Assembly (NCBI RefSeq): GCF_000247695.1
Contig: NW_004624800.1
Location: forward strand, 10,186,971-10,250,970
Length of the DNA stretch: 64,000 nt
Direction of reading: 5' to 3'
Source of the DNA: Heterocephalus glaber
Lineage: Eukaryota > Chordata > Mammalia > Rodentia > Bathyergidae
Each line of letters begins with the position of its first letter. The first letter of the stretch is position 1. Below, in pieces: positions 1 to 12,640 of the stretch. Under the pieces are notes generated by a model that had not been told where the DNA came from, searched no databases, and was given only the letters and a program-made list of their open reading frames with translations. Both the position numbers and the translations under genes were made by a program.

Positions 1-235
1 CAAAGGGGAAGGGGAAGTGGGAGGGGTAGGGGAAAGGAAAGAAGGGAATGGAATTAATATGAGAAAAAGAAACAATGGAAACAAAGTCTTTGTAAATAGG
101 GAGGCATGGAGGGGTTGAAGGGAGGACAGGAGAAGGGGAAAAAATAAGAACCAAAAGAGATTATGCAAAGCTGCAAATTTCCAATGATGAATGTCATTAT
201 ATTGTGCTCTTAAAATGTACCAATAAAATAAAATT
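1..235 (+). mobile_element. L1 3' end (3' UTR with purine tract, A-rich tail)
   Basis: This is the 3' untranslated tail of a rodent L1, cut by the left edge of the window. It begins inside the G/A-rich tract, followed by the block AACAAAGTCTTTGTAAATAG and the conserved end in which TGTACCAATAAA precedes the A-rich tail. The same order of blocks occurs at 18833-19165, and inverted at 20980-21250 and 44942-45200. The form CAATGATGAATGTCATTATA just before the tail marks it as the same 3' UTR variant as the full-length copy at 12.6-19.2 kb. No coding sequence is in view. Confidence 0.85.
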
Positions 236-336
236 TAAAAAGAAAAGAACCAAAATACATCATGTATAGGTACAAGCACCCAGTGATAAATGTAAACATA
301 TTGTATACCTAAAATGTACCAATAAAAAAAAAGATT
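236..336 (+). mobile_element. Second L1 3' terminus in tandem
   Basis: Directly after the first L1 tail comes a second L1 3' end of about 100 bp. It has AGAACCAAAATACATCATG, the variant GCACCCAGTGATAAATGTAA and a second TGTACCAATAAAAAAAA tail. The variant differs from the first tail and matches the 3' ends at 48.2 and 48.8 kb. Either two L1s inserted one after the other or one insertion carries a duplicated or template-switched tail. No separate target duplication is obvious. Confidence 0.7.
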
Positions 337-339
337 GGA

Positions 340-1810
340 AGGAAAGTGTTGACCCATTAAGTATGTGAGTGCAGCCTCTCAATGATTAATTATATTGTCA
401 AATGAGGAGGCTGGACCATTTCACTCTGGAACCAGTGATGTTAATACTTTTGGAGTTTTTCTGAGTTTGGTCAGAGTCTCCTGAGATTTTTCCATTCTTC
501 CATTCTAAGGATAAAACTCCGGCTACTAAATTCTAGGAGCTCAGTAAGGGAGCAGAGTAAGGAGTATTGGTCTCATACATGCCATTCTTTCCCATGTAAA
601 CTTTTCAATGTCATTTCTCCAGGTTCATATGTAACTGGAGTCCAACATTTCAAAAATCTTCTATTTCACCCACTGAGTATAATAAACCTGATGCATTCTG
701 CTAGTTCGGGAGAAGCTGTTAGAATTGGGGAAATTCTTACTATGCTATATTTTGCCATACACACAGCCTAAGAAATGTCGTCTGAAAGAACGCTATGAAA
801 AGGGTGTCATCAGTACTACTTTAATAATAATGTGTTGATGATAATCCTTAGGCAATTTTCAGGTTTGCCTCTGTGCTGCACTTTGGAACTTGGAAGAGAA
901 TTTAAGTCAGAATAGGTTCAATTTTTTTTCTTATTTCAAGTACAATATGTCTGCATATTGTGTTTTGTGAAATTATTGGTAGAAACAACCTAGTCAGCCA
1001 CAACTAGTTAAGTCCTCAGAAAGCAGCCATTGTCTTCAACCCCTCGCTGAACCTCAACTAGCTGCCACAAAGTGGGTTGTGATGTACCGCCACCAAGCGG
1101 TAGATCTTGGTAACATGGCTAACATCTATAAATTAAGTTTTGAAAAGACAAGTTTTATCCAATTGTTTCTATTCACTATTTTAAATTACTGTATAATTTA
1201 ATTAATTATTACAGATTAATTATTTATTAAAAAGAAACTTTTATTGAAGGGAGTAAACATTAACTATCACATAGTAAAGAATATGATTTGCAGTAAGTAG
1301 TAGTTTTCTTTGAAAAGTAAATTTTAAAGGAAACAATATACTCTTACTAACCTTTATCAAAAATTGCTTAATCTAACCCAGTTCTATATTTATTATTTAG
1401 GAGATTCATTCAAACATTTCTTGAATTCTAAATTTGAAATTAAGATTGGTTTTAAATTTACATATTTAAATAATACACATTTAATCCCTCAAGTACTTTG
1501 TCCTCACAAGCGTGAAAGTTTTTAAAGTATATCTCCACTTCCCCCAAGGATTTACTTTCTGCAGCCTACTGAACTCCTCTAATATATTAGTGATTTTTAG
1601 AAAAGTTTCCTTTGCCTCATTAGATCAAGAAACTATTCCAGGAGTCAAACTCTAGATCAGTCTAAAACTGTTATTAGAATAAATAATCCTCTAGTTAGCA
1701 CCACAAAGGAGAAAACTATTGATGAATTTCAAGGGCATTACATGCATCTATAGAGCATTACATTAAATGGGAACAAAATGCCACTTACTGAAGGCCACAT
1801 AGAGTCTATG
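340..1810. other. Unassigned AT-rich sequence
   Basis: No element, exon-like frame or RNA gene was recognised. A more GC-rich patch at about 1000-1110 contains ACCGCCACCAAGCGG, but I could not tie it to a family. Confidence 0.4.
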
Positions 1811-2099
1811 TGTCTTAGTCACCAACACTCACTACTTAAAGGAGCAGAGGTTCATTTGGGCTCATGGCTTTAGAGGTTCCAGTCCATAGTTGGCTGACTT
1901 CAAGGCAGGGATAGCAGGGTGGAAGGGCCCGGCAGATGAAAGCTTCTCACGTCGTGAGCAACAAAGAGAGACACATATACCCTTGTAGGTGATGCCCCAA
2001 TGATCCACCTTTTCCAACCAGACCTCACTCCCTAAGAGCAACTCTACTGTAAAGCCTCCACTACTCCTGTAGTTTCCAAGAGTCCTGCTTATGAACACA
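1811..2099 (-). mobile_element. Solo MaLR-type LTR
   Basis: Read on the - strand, this ends in GGTGACTAAGACA and contains the block TATGGACTGGAACCTCTAAA followed by GTGAGC-like and AAATGAACC-like sequence, the usual 3' half of ERVL-MaLR LTRs. It is about 290 bp, and the right border (TG at about 2099) is approximate. No internal region is attached, so it is a solo LTR. The open frame on this strand (78 codons) is a by-product of the LTR and not a gene. No clean 5-bp target duplication was found. Confidence 0.7.
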
Positions 2100-3828
2100 T
2101 GAGACCTTTGAGGGGATATTCTCAGTGTAAAGTATAATAGTATGGTTGCATTTATGATTGAAATGGAATCGTAGAAAGGAAGAATAATCAGTAGTGTCAG
2201 GGGTTAGGGATGATGAGAGGATGCTAGGTATGTCCATAAAGGAATAGCAAGTGGGAAATTATTTGTGATGAGATAATTTTATATCTTTAGTACAGAAGTA
2301 GTTACATGAATCTAGACTAAAGTGCCAGAACTATTTGCACATTTTGTCCCTATTTCAATTTCCTGATTTTGATATTGTACTATAATTACATATGATGCAA
2401 CTATTAGGGGAAAATTGCTGAAGGGTGCCCAGAACCACTCTATATTAACTGTGTAATTTTCTGAGAATTTATAACATTCTTTAAAAATATAAAGAATTTT
2501 GAACTGAATTAATTTTAGAAATTAAAGCTTTAATATCTGAAATTTAGACATTGGAAAACCCATTGAAAGGCTTTATAAATTGTGAGCAAATTATGTTCCA
2601 TGTGTCTACAAATGAAGAGAAATATTAAAGATTCCAGGTAGAAATACAAATTCTCTTTCTGTATATATCATGTTTCCCCATTACCAGACCATACCTAATT
2701 CATATACTTTGAGAATTTATGAGCCATAATTTCTATATTGCACTTGGGATTCAGTTTGAAGAGGCCTAATTTCTAAATATGTGCCTTTCTTTGGTTTCTT
2801 TCTTTCCTATTGAAATGACATGGTTTTTTTTAATACTATTAAACTTGAATATCTGTACCCAATAATATGGCATCTTAAAACTTTGCTTTTTTTCTTTATT
2901 ACTTGTCATATAGTTTTATTACTCCTTGAAAGATTATTTTCTTTCACTTATTGTTTTGGGCTAGAGACTGCTAACACAGTGACAGCACTTGTTCAGAATA
3001 GTAATGCTTTATAAAGAAGTTTGAAAGCTTTATTCCATGAAAAAAACTAATTCTGAGGTTTTAATGATCAACCTATCAATCATTACAATCATATTGTTGT
3101 TTGAACCTGCACTGCGAGAAAACAAGACAGGATCTTCCTTCAAATCAAATTTTAATGAATAACAACTTGATATTTATTAGCTTTATTGTATTCTACTAGG
3201 TTTCAATTTTAAACTTGAACTTGATCAATCACATATTTAATTGATAACTAAGGGCTTTCCCCAAGCAAAAACTTGACTATATTCTACTTAGTGGATGATT
3301 TTAAAATATAAAACTTATTTTTCATAGTAACATATTACTTATACTTGATTCATAGATTAATCTATAAAGTAGAATCTAAACCAAGAGATAATTTCAATGC
3401 TTCCAGTGATAGAAATGCAAGAATAAATAATTTAATGTAAGTTTTATCTTCAAAATGCATTTTTAAAATATTGGATCCCCAAAGTCTGTAAAAACTCATT
3501 TTTCCAGACATCAGCAGTAAACCATTTTTTAAAAACCATGTACTACTTTGTTTCTGTTACCTCACCTTTAGTGTCTGAATGCTGATATGCTGGTTTATTT
3601 GGAGACTAATGAGCAGATGGAAAGAATCCAGAAGAGGTTTCTAAGATGTCGGGCCCCTTTTGGTTATTGGAGTAGATAATGCTGAACCTTCATTATGTTT
3701 CCTCACATAACCAAGCTTGGGGCCCTGTTTGCTTCCTATAAAAATCTATTATCTCCACTGCTGTCATGGACCTCTCAGCTCTAAGACCTTTTGTCAAGCA
3801 GCACAATTCCTTCACTGAGTTGTATTCA
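2100..3828. other. Unassigned AT-rich sequence
   Basis: Nothing recognised. The only frames are short and T-rich, as expected by chance in AT-rich DNA. Confidence 0.4.
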
Positions 3829-3912
3829 AGTGGCTGGGAATATAGCTTAGTTCTATACCATTTGCCTAGCTTGCACAAGGACCTAGTTTCATCCCCAGAA
3901 CCAAAAACCAAG
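3829..3912 (+). mobile_element. tRNA-Ala-derived (ID-like) SINE, diverged
   Basis: The sequence starts GGCTGGGAATATAGCTTAG and continues with TTTGCCTAGCTTGCACAAGG and a B-box-like segment, ending in CCCCAGAACC with a short A-rich tail. This is the plan of the ID-like SINEs elsewhere in the window, but with more substitutions, so it is an older copy. Confidence 0.7.
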
Positions 3913-6469
3913 AAAATGCAAACAGAAGATTTTTCAAACAAAATGACTCTCACATTCTCTACTGTTGTGTTCACTGTCTACTCTGAAAGTTCTTCCTGTC
4001 TTGAGCTTTGCTGAGTTCTACCTTCAGGTTGACCTCATAGCCTCAACAGGAGGCAGAGATTTCAGTACAGGGCCATATAGCCGTGCAAGGTCAGACAGGC
4101 CAGAAGTCCAGTTTGAATGATTCTGGTCTCATCTTTCTATGTCAATTATCAAATTACAGGTCTCAACCAGAAACGCACTTTTCAATATAAGCTCTCTGAT
4201 AAATGATGGAATCTTTAAGCAGTTCTGTAAAGTGAGCAGCGTTTTAAGAGTCTCAGAAGGGACATTACAGGAGGGATGGGCTCCTCAGTGGTCCCCTGCT
4301 GCAACAGCAGGTGGGATGCAGGTACAAGAATGCTGGCTAAGACCCAGAGCTGAATCACAGACCCAGAGGAGACCTCAGTCATCTCACAGCCTTAGACTGG
4401 CATAACTCTTCCATGGAAATCCACAACAAAGTCCCTCTACAACCTTCATCCATTCTGTCACTCCTCTGCTCCCTCCAAACCATCCGAATCTCTCACTCCC
4501 TGCCTAGAGGTGGCCTCCAGATAGCCCTGGTGTGCAGATCAGTGAAGGCTTGACCAAACCTGTGAATTGCTTTGCTGGCCCAGGATAAGGGAACAAATTA
4601 GAAATGGGCAAAGTGAAGGGGACTCATAAACCTGAAGAGAAGTAGTCCTTAAAGTACTAATAAAGCTCAGACAAATGACAGATGTGCAAGTCAGTTACTT
4701 CATTCTTTCTGCTAAAATATAAAGACATTATGCACCCTAGGAAAAGAAAGAACTAAAACAGGAAGAGTATTGAGCTGAGATGAGAGACCTCCACTTCCAT
4801 TCCCAGGGAACATCTCCTTTGGCATTCAGGGAAGAAGGGAGGTTATGATATTCAGGAGGAGAAATAGAAAGCCCTCAAGCTAGCATTGCTGGCTGACTGG
4901 TTTTGGAGGGGGTTTTTGAAAATACTGGGACAGATATTGGTCTGTTCCTGATGCTGTAGTATTGAGACTTTTATATATTTTGGGGGAAGAAAGTTGTGTT
5001 TGTTTATATCTATTGCCCACATGTAGCATATACTGCATCTTGTTGACTACCTATATATGCTCACTTCAGGGGAAGCCCAAGATTTTCTTTATGTTGTGCT
5101 TCATTTTAGTCCTAGAGAAAAAAAGGGACTTCTGATATTTCTCACAAATACAAAAATCCCACTTACACAACAAATCAGGTGATGATTTAAAAAATAACAG
5201 TGGATATTTCAGCTCCAGACAAAACAGAAATTAGTAAAATATAAATTGTCTACATAGAGAATGATCTACATCAGCAAATCCTCAGCTCCCCAGGACTGAA
5301 GATATTGAGCAGAGGGACAACTACTACTCAGGAGAATGAAAGAAAGAACACAATCAACAGAAGTCTTACCAGTGCCTTACTACTATGGTTTTAAAAAATT
5401 GGGAGAAATTAAACATTGAAATAATCAAAGTAAAGTGAACTGAGTTCTTTTTCTCCCTATAATCCCATTGCCTTGTTTCTGAGCCATGGATGCAGGTTTA
5501 TTCTCTTCCCGATAAGAGATGGTTGGTTGTTTCAAATGTGTACACATGGTAGACTTTGAGAAACTATTAGGTGCTTTGATAAGTCAATATAACAAAACTT
5601 TAAACTATAAAGGAGCAATTATCCCCAAATGATGCCAATGACCTGTGGGTGTGTTTCACCAACATGGTCTTCAGAGTTTATTGGTAATGTACCTGCCTTC
5701 ACATTTACAAAGTATGGCAATGGCATATTTTTACATTTTCAGACTGCTTTAAGGAGAGATGTGGGCACAGATTTTGAAGTGAGTATTTAATCCACTTTCC
5801 TTTGTAACACTTATCCCTCTATTGCTGTCAGCCTGGAGCTTCCTGTTCTCCAAATCCTTAGGCTGACATTTTATCTCTTCATCTGTTCCAGTGTAGCAAG
5901 TTTATCTACAATTCTACAAGAAATTTAAAAAGTGTCACCACTGTCCTAGAGACATCTCTGATTGCTTTTATAAATGTGCCCAACAGCTGTCATGAATAGA
6001 CAAGTGCTAGTTCATCCCTGAACAGATGCTATTGATTCACTAAACCCCAAAGATTATTGACCTTTTTAAAAAGAAATTCCCACAGCACAAGATATTTTAC
6101 AAAGTGACAAGGACTTCTGTGCATTGAGATGAAATCAGTAGCATTTAAAATGAGCATATTTTAAGGAAAATTGTTATCTATGTAATATTCAAATATTGTA
6201 TTGTGTTAAATAAGAGGCATTTTTAATAATTTCAGTTGCACTTTTTCCAAAAGGAAGGGAAAACAACATGTAAAAAAATACAATTCTATGACTCATGCTG
6301 AATCTAAAATTAGCAAAAGGATTGATAACTTAAGCTGATATTGATATCCCTTGACTCTGAAGCTAAATAATGCATTTAGCTATGATGGCAGGTTAGGATT
6401 AAACCAGAAAGTAATTAAACAATGAATGATCCAAATTATAATGTAGAAGAAGACTTGAAAGTCATATGA
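3913..6469. other. Unassigned intergenic/intronic sequence
   Basis: Mixed composition with no recognised gene or element. An 88-codon frame at 4139-4405 has no recognisable protein features. The part at 4250-4560 is more GC-rich than its surroundings. Confidence 0.35.
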
Positions 6470-6620
6470 TTTAAAGTCAAAAGACTTGAGTTGTATTCCC
6501 ACCTCCACCACATGTGGTGAAATTTACTTCCCTTCCCAGGCTCAATTTCTTCACATATAAAATGAGTGAGTTGAATTAAATGGCCTCTAAGGTCTTCTCC
6601 ATTTTTGACAATCTATGATC
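6470..6620 (+). mobile_element. MIR-type ancient SINE
   Basis: Contains the MIR-like core CTCAATTTCTTCACATATAA followed by a tail with GGCCTCTAAGGTCTTCTCC, typical of old mammalian MIR-related SINEs of the MIR3 type. It is strongly diverged. The sequence just downstream (about 6675-6720, CATTCATTCAAGAAATATTT) resembles an ancient LINE end. Confidence 0.55.
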
Positions 6621-7002
6621 AATCAGATCAATATAGCATTAAGTAATCAACCATAGTGTGACAGGTTATGCAAAAATGCTACATTCATTCAAGAAATATT
6701 TATTAAGCAAGTATTATATAAAAACATTGTAATGGATATTTGAAATGCAAAGTTTATAAAAGGAAATATGAGTTTGACATATCAGTATAATATCCATGTA
6801 GAGATGTCCCGAAGACCTGTGAGAAGGAGGTGCAGTGTTTAGGAGCAAAGATGGAGCTGGGGCTATGGATTTATGACTGAACAGCTTTCAGTGCTTTTTA
6901 CAGCTTTTTCACTCCAAACACTTTAGAAAGCGACTAGTCAGCACTACAAGTCAGCATTAGTCAATACTATAGGTAGCATCAAAGGTCATATTTAGAGAAG
7001 TC

Positions 7003-7314
7003 TGTTATGACTTAAATCTAAAATGGCCTCCCCAAATTCTCAGGTGTTTGAAAGGTGATTGGATCCAGGGGGGATGCTGTTCTCATCAGTATTCACTGGT
7101 GAGTCTGGTAGTTAAATGTGCAGTTGGAGGCGGGTCATTAGGCGTGGAAGGCTCTAGTTCTGTGCCCTGTTCCTCTCTTCTATTTCCTCTGCACCTTTCC
7201 TTGTGCCATGCCCCTAGACCACCTTGTTTCTCCTGTGGAGCCAGCTAACATGGACTAGAAAGTATTAACTTGTGAGTGTTGGGTACTGAGTCCCAGTGAC
7301 AGGAAAGTAAGACA
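7003..7314 (+). mobile_element. Solo MaLR-type LTR
   Basis: Begins TGTTATGACTTAAATC, carries GATTGGATCC, GGTCATTAGGCGTGG, a pyrimidine-rich stretch and AGCTAACATGGACTAGAAAG, and ends AAAGTAAGACA. About 312 bp. Flanks AAGTC (left) and AACTC (right) look like a 5-bp target duplication with one change, which supports these borders. No internal sequence is present, so it formed by LTR-LTR recombination. A 66-codon frame inside is incidental. Confidence 0.75.
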
Positions 7315-9445
7315 AACTCAGAAACCAAGGTGTCTTCTCAGAACTCTTGAACCCTATTAAACATAATATTTCCATTGATTCTCAATTCTCCAGTACAAAT
7401 GATCTTTCTTCAAATCTATCCTATGTTCTCCACGGCTATCACTTATGTTTCTCGTCTCCCTTTTAAAATGTCTTGCAGTTATTAAAATGATTTCTCAAGA
7501 GTATATGCATCCCAAAAAGGAGTAATTATTTTAGTAATCTAAAGGGATTAACTGACAATGGTGGAATGTCACACATTAGTGATAATTTCTTGTAGAGGTG
7601 TTTCTGTAACACTGGTATTTTCAAGGCTTTAAAGTCATATCATCAAGGTGAACCTCAATTCTGACAATGTGAAGAACATTCTTGATTTCGCATGGGCAAG
7701 AGTGTAATAAATCTTTCTGATCCCAAAATTACCCTGAAGTTCCTCCACTTGTACTTTTACTATAGATACACATAGTTAAGTCACATGTGTACCAAATTGC
7801 TCATAAATTTCTCCTTATTCACCTTTTTATGAGGTTTTATGTGCATATGTAATCAGAAGATATTTTCATACTTAATAGTACCACAAGGAGATTTTTGTGA
7901 TTTGAAGTTTGGTATTCAAATCAATTTATCAATTACCATATAGCAAAGTTTCAATCTGTCTCTAGATCCCTTATTCAATCTCTGTCCCACTCTCACTAAA
8001 TATTCAGTTAAACATTCTCAATAGAGTTCACTGGCCATGTGAGAGTGAATTTGTTAATTAATTAATTCAATAATTACTTATGGTCCTAACATAAGGTACA
8101 GTTTGGTATTTTTAAGAATATAAAATGTGCTATATCAAGAATACACTGCTCAAGCTGCCATGTGGGAAGATAAGCAAACTGAAACTATTCTATCATTGTT
8201 TATAACATAAAACATAAAGAAAAGTAAAAAATAACCTAAATAATAGCAATAGGTCATAAGTTAAATAAATATGTTCATTAAAAAACTAGAATTTTATTCT
8301 ATAAATAAAATTGAAATTATGTATTATTAACTTGGAAATGTTTTCATGATATATTGTTTTGCAAAGGTATCATATTATTTTTGAGAGAATACAGAAATGG
8401 TCAAACAGATAGAAATATCTTTCAGCCTAATGTGAGGAAAGGGTAGGATAGAGATTGCTAGATGATTTAAAAATCAAGCACAATGTTTTAGTCAGAATCT
8501 TTTAATTTCAGAGAGAGAGAGAGATAATCTAGAACATCGGATTTTAGGAAAAAATAATTTTCTAAGATTTACATACCTGATTTTTCACATACAAAGAATC
8601 AGAGTGTAAGGAAAAGTAGTAGCTAAGTGCAGAATTTGCAACATAATGTAACTGTCCATTCCACAGAAAGAAGAGGCTTCCTATTCCCTGAGTGGGTGTA
8701 TAGGAATAACTGAGAGGCCAAGAAAGAAAAGCTAACAGACCAAGAGGTCAGAACAATCAGGAAAGAAGGTCCTTGTATTTCCCATGCCAGGATAAAACCT
8801 GAAAATAGAGACAAGGCACAAGATGTATAAACACCCAGATAAGCTTGAGAAACTTGATACAGGAGGGAGCAAGTTCATGCCCTATAGAGATTATATAGGG
8901 AGTTAAAGAATGTATTAATATTTAGAATATCTTATTTGTTAACTTAGAGGAGATGACCAGAATCTAATACAAATTTTTCATTGAAAGGATAGCTAAGGGT
9001 GAGGGCTGTTTGTTTGGAATGGCACAAATCTGTGCCAAGTTGAGGAATGTGAGAGGAATTAGGGAATGACAGTAAGAATAGGAAGCAAGGCATTGAATGT
9101 GCTAGATATAGTGTGATTAAAAACTGTGTAAATTATCAAACAGATGATGGTACCTAAACTAAATATGACAGTCCATGTAATAAGGACTTGGCTGGTAGAT
9201 TTATTACACCATGTTCCAGGGCCTAGGTTCTAAAGGAGGTTAAAATTAGGCTGAGTAGAAGTAAGGATAGGACAGAACTAGCAGCATAATTAGTAATCGT
9301 CAGAGAAGAGAAGAGCTGCAGTTATTATTTCGAAGATATTTATGACAGCAATCTCTAGGCTGCATCTCCAGGGGTGAATAAATGAAGATGGCATGGTTCT
9401 ATGTCCTCTCTCATTTTCTCTCACTGAAGATGGGCTGGACCACTG
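7315..9445. other. Unassigned AT-rich sequence
   Basis: No gene or element recognised. A short (GA)n run lies at 8512-8525. Confidence 0.35.
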
Positions 9446-9685
9446 GTTGTCAAACTGTCTTTATAAAGGAGTATATAAAAATATTTAAGGCATTGAAAGC
9501 CCTATAGTCTCTGTTGCAACTATTCAACTCTGCCATTGTACCACAAAAGTATGAGAAGACCCCTGGGTAATTTTTAAACTATGGGCACCTTTGTCTTCCA
9601 ATAAAAATTCATTTGTAAAAAATATGTGGTGGACCAGATTGGGTCCAAGGGTCATAGTATGTTGACCTCTTCTGAGGACATTCTA
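9446..9685. mobile_element. Non-autonomous hAT-group DNA transposon relic
   Basis: Ends are GGTTGTCAAACTGTCTTTAT and, inverted, GGTCAACATACTATGAC, giving short terminal inverted repeats around GGT(T/C)(G/A)(T/A)CA. Internal blocks such as CAACTATTCAACTCTGCC and CAATAAAAATTCATTTGTAA followed by a 'TGGACCAGATTGGGTCCAAGGG' type pattern fit an old, widespread mammalian hAT family (Charlie/Tip100 group). It has no transposase frame. The exact family name is not assigned. Confidence 0.7.
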
Positions 9686-11306
9686 CAGAATGAAATAGTA
9701 ACATTGTATCAACAGGACTGAATGGACAGAACTCTGATAAGACACAGATGCTACCAGAGCCTATTTAGTTGGAAAGGCCATTCCAGGTCTGGAATAAATG
9801 AGGGATGGATAGAACCCTCCAGCATCCATCACAGAGGTCAGCTTCTTCCTCAGCCCAAACTTTTCTTGCTGTATTACAGCTGTTTCCAAGAGCAGTACCC
9901 AATCAACTTCTCACACGCAAACTTCTAGCTCGTAGTCTAGACAATTCTTATTATAAAATTTTAGAAAACTCTACAAGGAAATGAAAAGTACCATAATACC
10001 ATTACTGACACGTAATTATCATTTACATTTTTATAGTTGCTTCTATATAGTAATACTTCATGGGGAAATTTGGAAAATAATTACAGAAAGACTAACTCAA
10101 TTGATCTTCACTGCATTAAAATGTTCATTGACTTCCAATAGTTGCTAAATAAAATTATTTTCAAATATCCATTCAGCGCCTCTGAAAAATAATACTGTAT
10201 AAGAAAATATCACCTAATAAGAGGTACAACAATCATGTTATACATTTTCATCTGGCTAAAGTAGTTAAAATGTATTTTAATTGTCTCATGTCAATGTCTT
10301 TGAAAATTGTGACTAGAATACTGAATGAAATAAATAGAACATTTTAACAAATTGATAAAATGAATGGAAAGTAATAATTCAAGAATCATAGCCAAAGACC
10401 TATATTTGATTAAAATGCCAGAAGCAAATTTCTCTGAAAATGTAGAAGTAAATATAAATTCAAATGTCTTGGGAAAAGAAAGAAAATGAGAAATTAGTTA
10501 CATTACAAAAAAGAAATATTTTGGTCTTAAAATGTGTTATATTTTCCATCTTAGTGATTTCTAGTTTGTTTTACTACATAAAAATATTTTACACAATTGT
10601 GTTTTGTTTATTGAATTTAGATAAATTTGTAGTTATATATCCTCCTGTTACCCACTTTTACTGTGTGCATTACCCAGGAGAATTCTGCATATATGATTTT
10701 CAGTCTGTAGAAACTACAGTCTCAATATATTGTTTTTTCTCTTAGTCCGTAAGGATTTAAGGATTACTTAATGATCAACATAGATTTTTTTAAACTACAG
10801 TTTCAATGTATCTGTGATCTAATGTTTAATTTTGTAAACTAAACAGTTTATACACATACAGTGGATTTTTGTGCTTTGGCTGACATTGAATCATGAAGTT
10901 CATCCAAGATCTTCAGGAACCACAAAGACATAACTAGTTTTATGCACAACCTTTTCTCTGCAGAAATCAAAGTTCTTAGGTATCAATAGACAACTGTAAA
11001 TACTAAGAAAATGGCTAAAATACAACTCTATATGAATTAAGACTTTCAGGCAGTTGAGCAGATCATTAGTCCTCTAATCACAAGAGGATTTTGTGACTGA
11101 CATAATTGTTTACAGAACGAGACTTGCTGATGAAAATAGCTGACACACTAGGGCATTAAATCCTTTAAAAAGAAATAGAAAGCTGTCTTATTATTTCCTC
11201 ATAGAAATTTTGAGAGCTTAACCTATTGCATATTCAGTAATTTCACCTGTTCTACTTTTAAAATTGGCTTGAGAACTTTGACTTGAAATTGAAAATTTCT
11301 AAGGAA
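9686..11306. other. Unassigned AT-rich sequence
   Basis: Nothing recognised; the 93-codon frame at 10464-10745 is rich in F, I, Y and V and looks like chance AT-rich translation. Confidence 0.35.
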
Positions 11307-11396
11307 GGGCCGAGGATTTAGCTCAGTGGTTCCGTCGCTTGCTTTGCAAGCACAAGTACCCGAGTTTGATCCCTGGTACCAAAAAAAAAAAGAAAA
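11307..11396 (+). mobile_element. tRNA-derived (ID-like) SINE
   Basis: A tRNA-length body starts GGGCCGAGGATTTAGCTCAG (A box TAGCTCAGTGG), has an anticodon-arm-like CTTGCTTTGCAAGC hairpin and a B box GAGTTTGATCC, ends GGTACC and then an A-rich tail. Target duplication GAAAATTTCTA flanks it (11291-11301 and 11397-11407). The body ends like a mature tRNA (ACCA), which fits a family made only of a tRNA moiety plus tail. It is transcribed by Pol III when active and mobilised by L1. Confidence 0.9.
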
Positions 11397-11639
11397 GAAA
11401 ATTTCTAGGGAATTTTATGGTAAAATCGATAGATCAAGACTCTTCTCTGACAACCTTAAAATATCCATCAATTTCATAAAAATTGTGCCATGATTAGGCT
11501 CCATATCATAATTTTTAAGTTTTATTTTATATGTCTCAGGAAATAGATGACAGATTTAAATTTTTTTAAATCCCTTCATTCCCAATAAGCTTCTTAGCTT
11601 AGATCTTTGAACTATTTTGATTTTAGTTTAGTATCTGAT

Positions 11640-12340
11640 GCGATATTCAGGTTAAGAGTCAATCTTTTGCATATGGATATCTGATTTTCCCAGCTCCATT
11701 TGCTAAAGATGCTATCTTTCCTCCGGTGTGTTTTTGGCCCCTTTGTCAATGATTGGATGTTTGAAGGTATCTGGAGCTGTTGCTGTGTTCTCTATTATGG
11801 TCCATTAGTCAACATGCCTGTTTTTGTGCCAGTATTGTGCTGTTTTTATCACTATAGCTTTTTAAGACAACTTCAAATTTGAGATTGTGTATAATCAATA
11901 GCATTTCTGTAAACCAATAATGAACTGACCCAGAAAGAAATTCAGAAAACAATACCATTCACAATAGCATCAAGGAAGTTAAAGATCTATACAACAAAAT
12001 CTGTAGTACTCTATAAAAAGGAGATTGAAGAGGACATTAGAAAATTGAAGAGCTCCCTGTTCCTGAATAAGCAAAACCAACATTGTCAAAATGGTCATAC
12101 TCTCAAACTGAGAATTTTTTTTTTGGTACCAGGGATCAAACTTGGGACCTTGCACTTGTGAGGCAGGTGGCGGAACCACTGAGCTAAATCCCTGGCCTCA
12201 AACTGATATATAGTTTTAATGCACTCCCAATCAAAATACCAATATTCCTAAGAGAACTAGAGAAAAGAAATTCATATGGAACCAGAAAAGAGCCAGGTAG
12301 CAAAAGCAATCCTGAGTAACAAGGGTAGTGTCATTTTTTA
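11640..12340. mobile_element. Old L1 fragment with internal inversion
   Basis: 11640-11890 reads as L1 ORF2 on the - strand (blocks such as CCAGTATTGTGCTGTTTTTA). From about 11900 to 12340 it reads as ORF2 on the + strand (AAAATTGAAGAGCTCCCTG and then ATCAAAATACCAATATTCC). Opposite orientation of two ORF2 pieces from neighbouring parts of the gene is the classic result of twin priming or a later inversion. All frames are broken. It is older than the ID-like SINE that interrupts it at 12112-12197. Confidence 0.75.
12112..12197 (-). mobile_element. tRNA-derived (ID-like) SINE inside L1
   Basis: The reverse complement gives the ID-like body: GGCCAGGGATTTAGCTCAGT, then GGTTCC(G/A)CC and CTGGTACC with A-tail (T-run at 12115-12123 on this strand). 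Target duplication TCAAACTGA occurs at 12103-12111 and 12198-12206. It splits the L1 fragment at 11640-12340 and is therefore younger than it. Confidence 0.9.
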
Positions 12341-12344
12341 AATG

Positions 12345-12505
12345 GGCTTGGCATTCAAACAAACCATGGTTTGAGTAAGAACTGTGTCACTTTCTATTTA
12401 TATGATGTCAGCCGAGTTATTTAACTTCTACACCTAAATTTTCTCATCTATAAAGTCAAGATAATAAAATTCCATAGATTCATTTTAATGTATAAGTGAG
12501 ATCAT
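12345..12505 (+). mobile_element. MIR-type ancient SINE
   Basis: The order of blocks, AACTGTGTCACTTTCTAT, then GTTATTTAACTTCTACACCT, then TTTTCTCATCTATAAAGTCA and AGATAATAAAATTCC, follows the MIR core region. It is strongly diverged, as expected for an element older than the placental radiation. Confidence 0.6.
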
Positions 12506-12640
12506 ACATGTAAACTTCTTTTTCTCCTCCATAACTCTAATCCTTATCTCCAGTGTGGCTGATCTAAGAAAATCATCCACTATAATAACATGAAATGCTT
12601 AGGGATAAAATATAATAAACAGCATAAATCAACCCAAAGA

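Noticed and set aside
1000..1110. GC-richer patch as an RNA gene or conserved regulatory element
   Set aside because: No secondary structure or family could be established by eye; a conservation track would be needed.
4139..4405. 88-codon frame in a GC-richer patch as an exon
   Set aside because: No recognisable protein, no convincing splice sites around it, and composition fits chance.
11307..11396. tRNA gene (A and B boxes, anticodon-arm hairpin)
   Set aside because: A-tail, target duplication and many related copies show it is a tRNA-derived SINE; the stems are not intact as in a functional tRNA. The same holds for the copies at 12.1, 35.7, 37.1, 39.1 and 48.0 kb.
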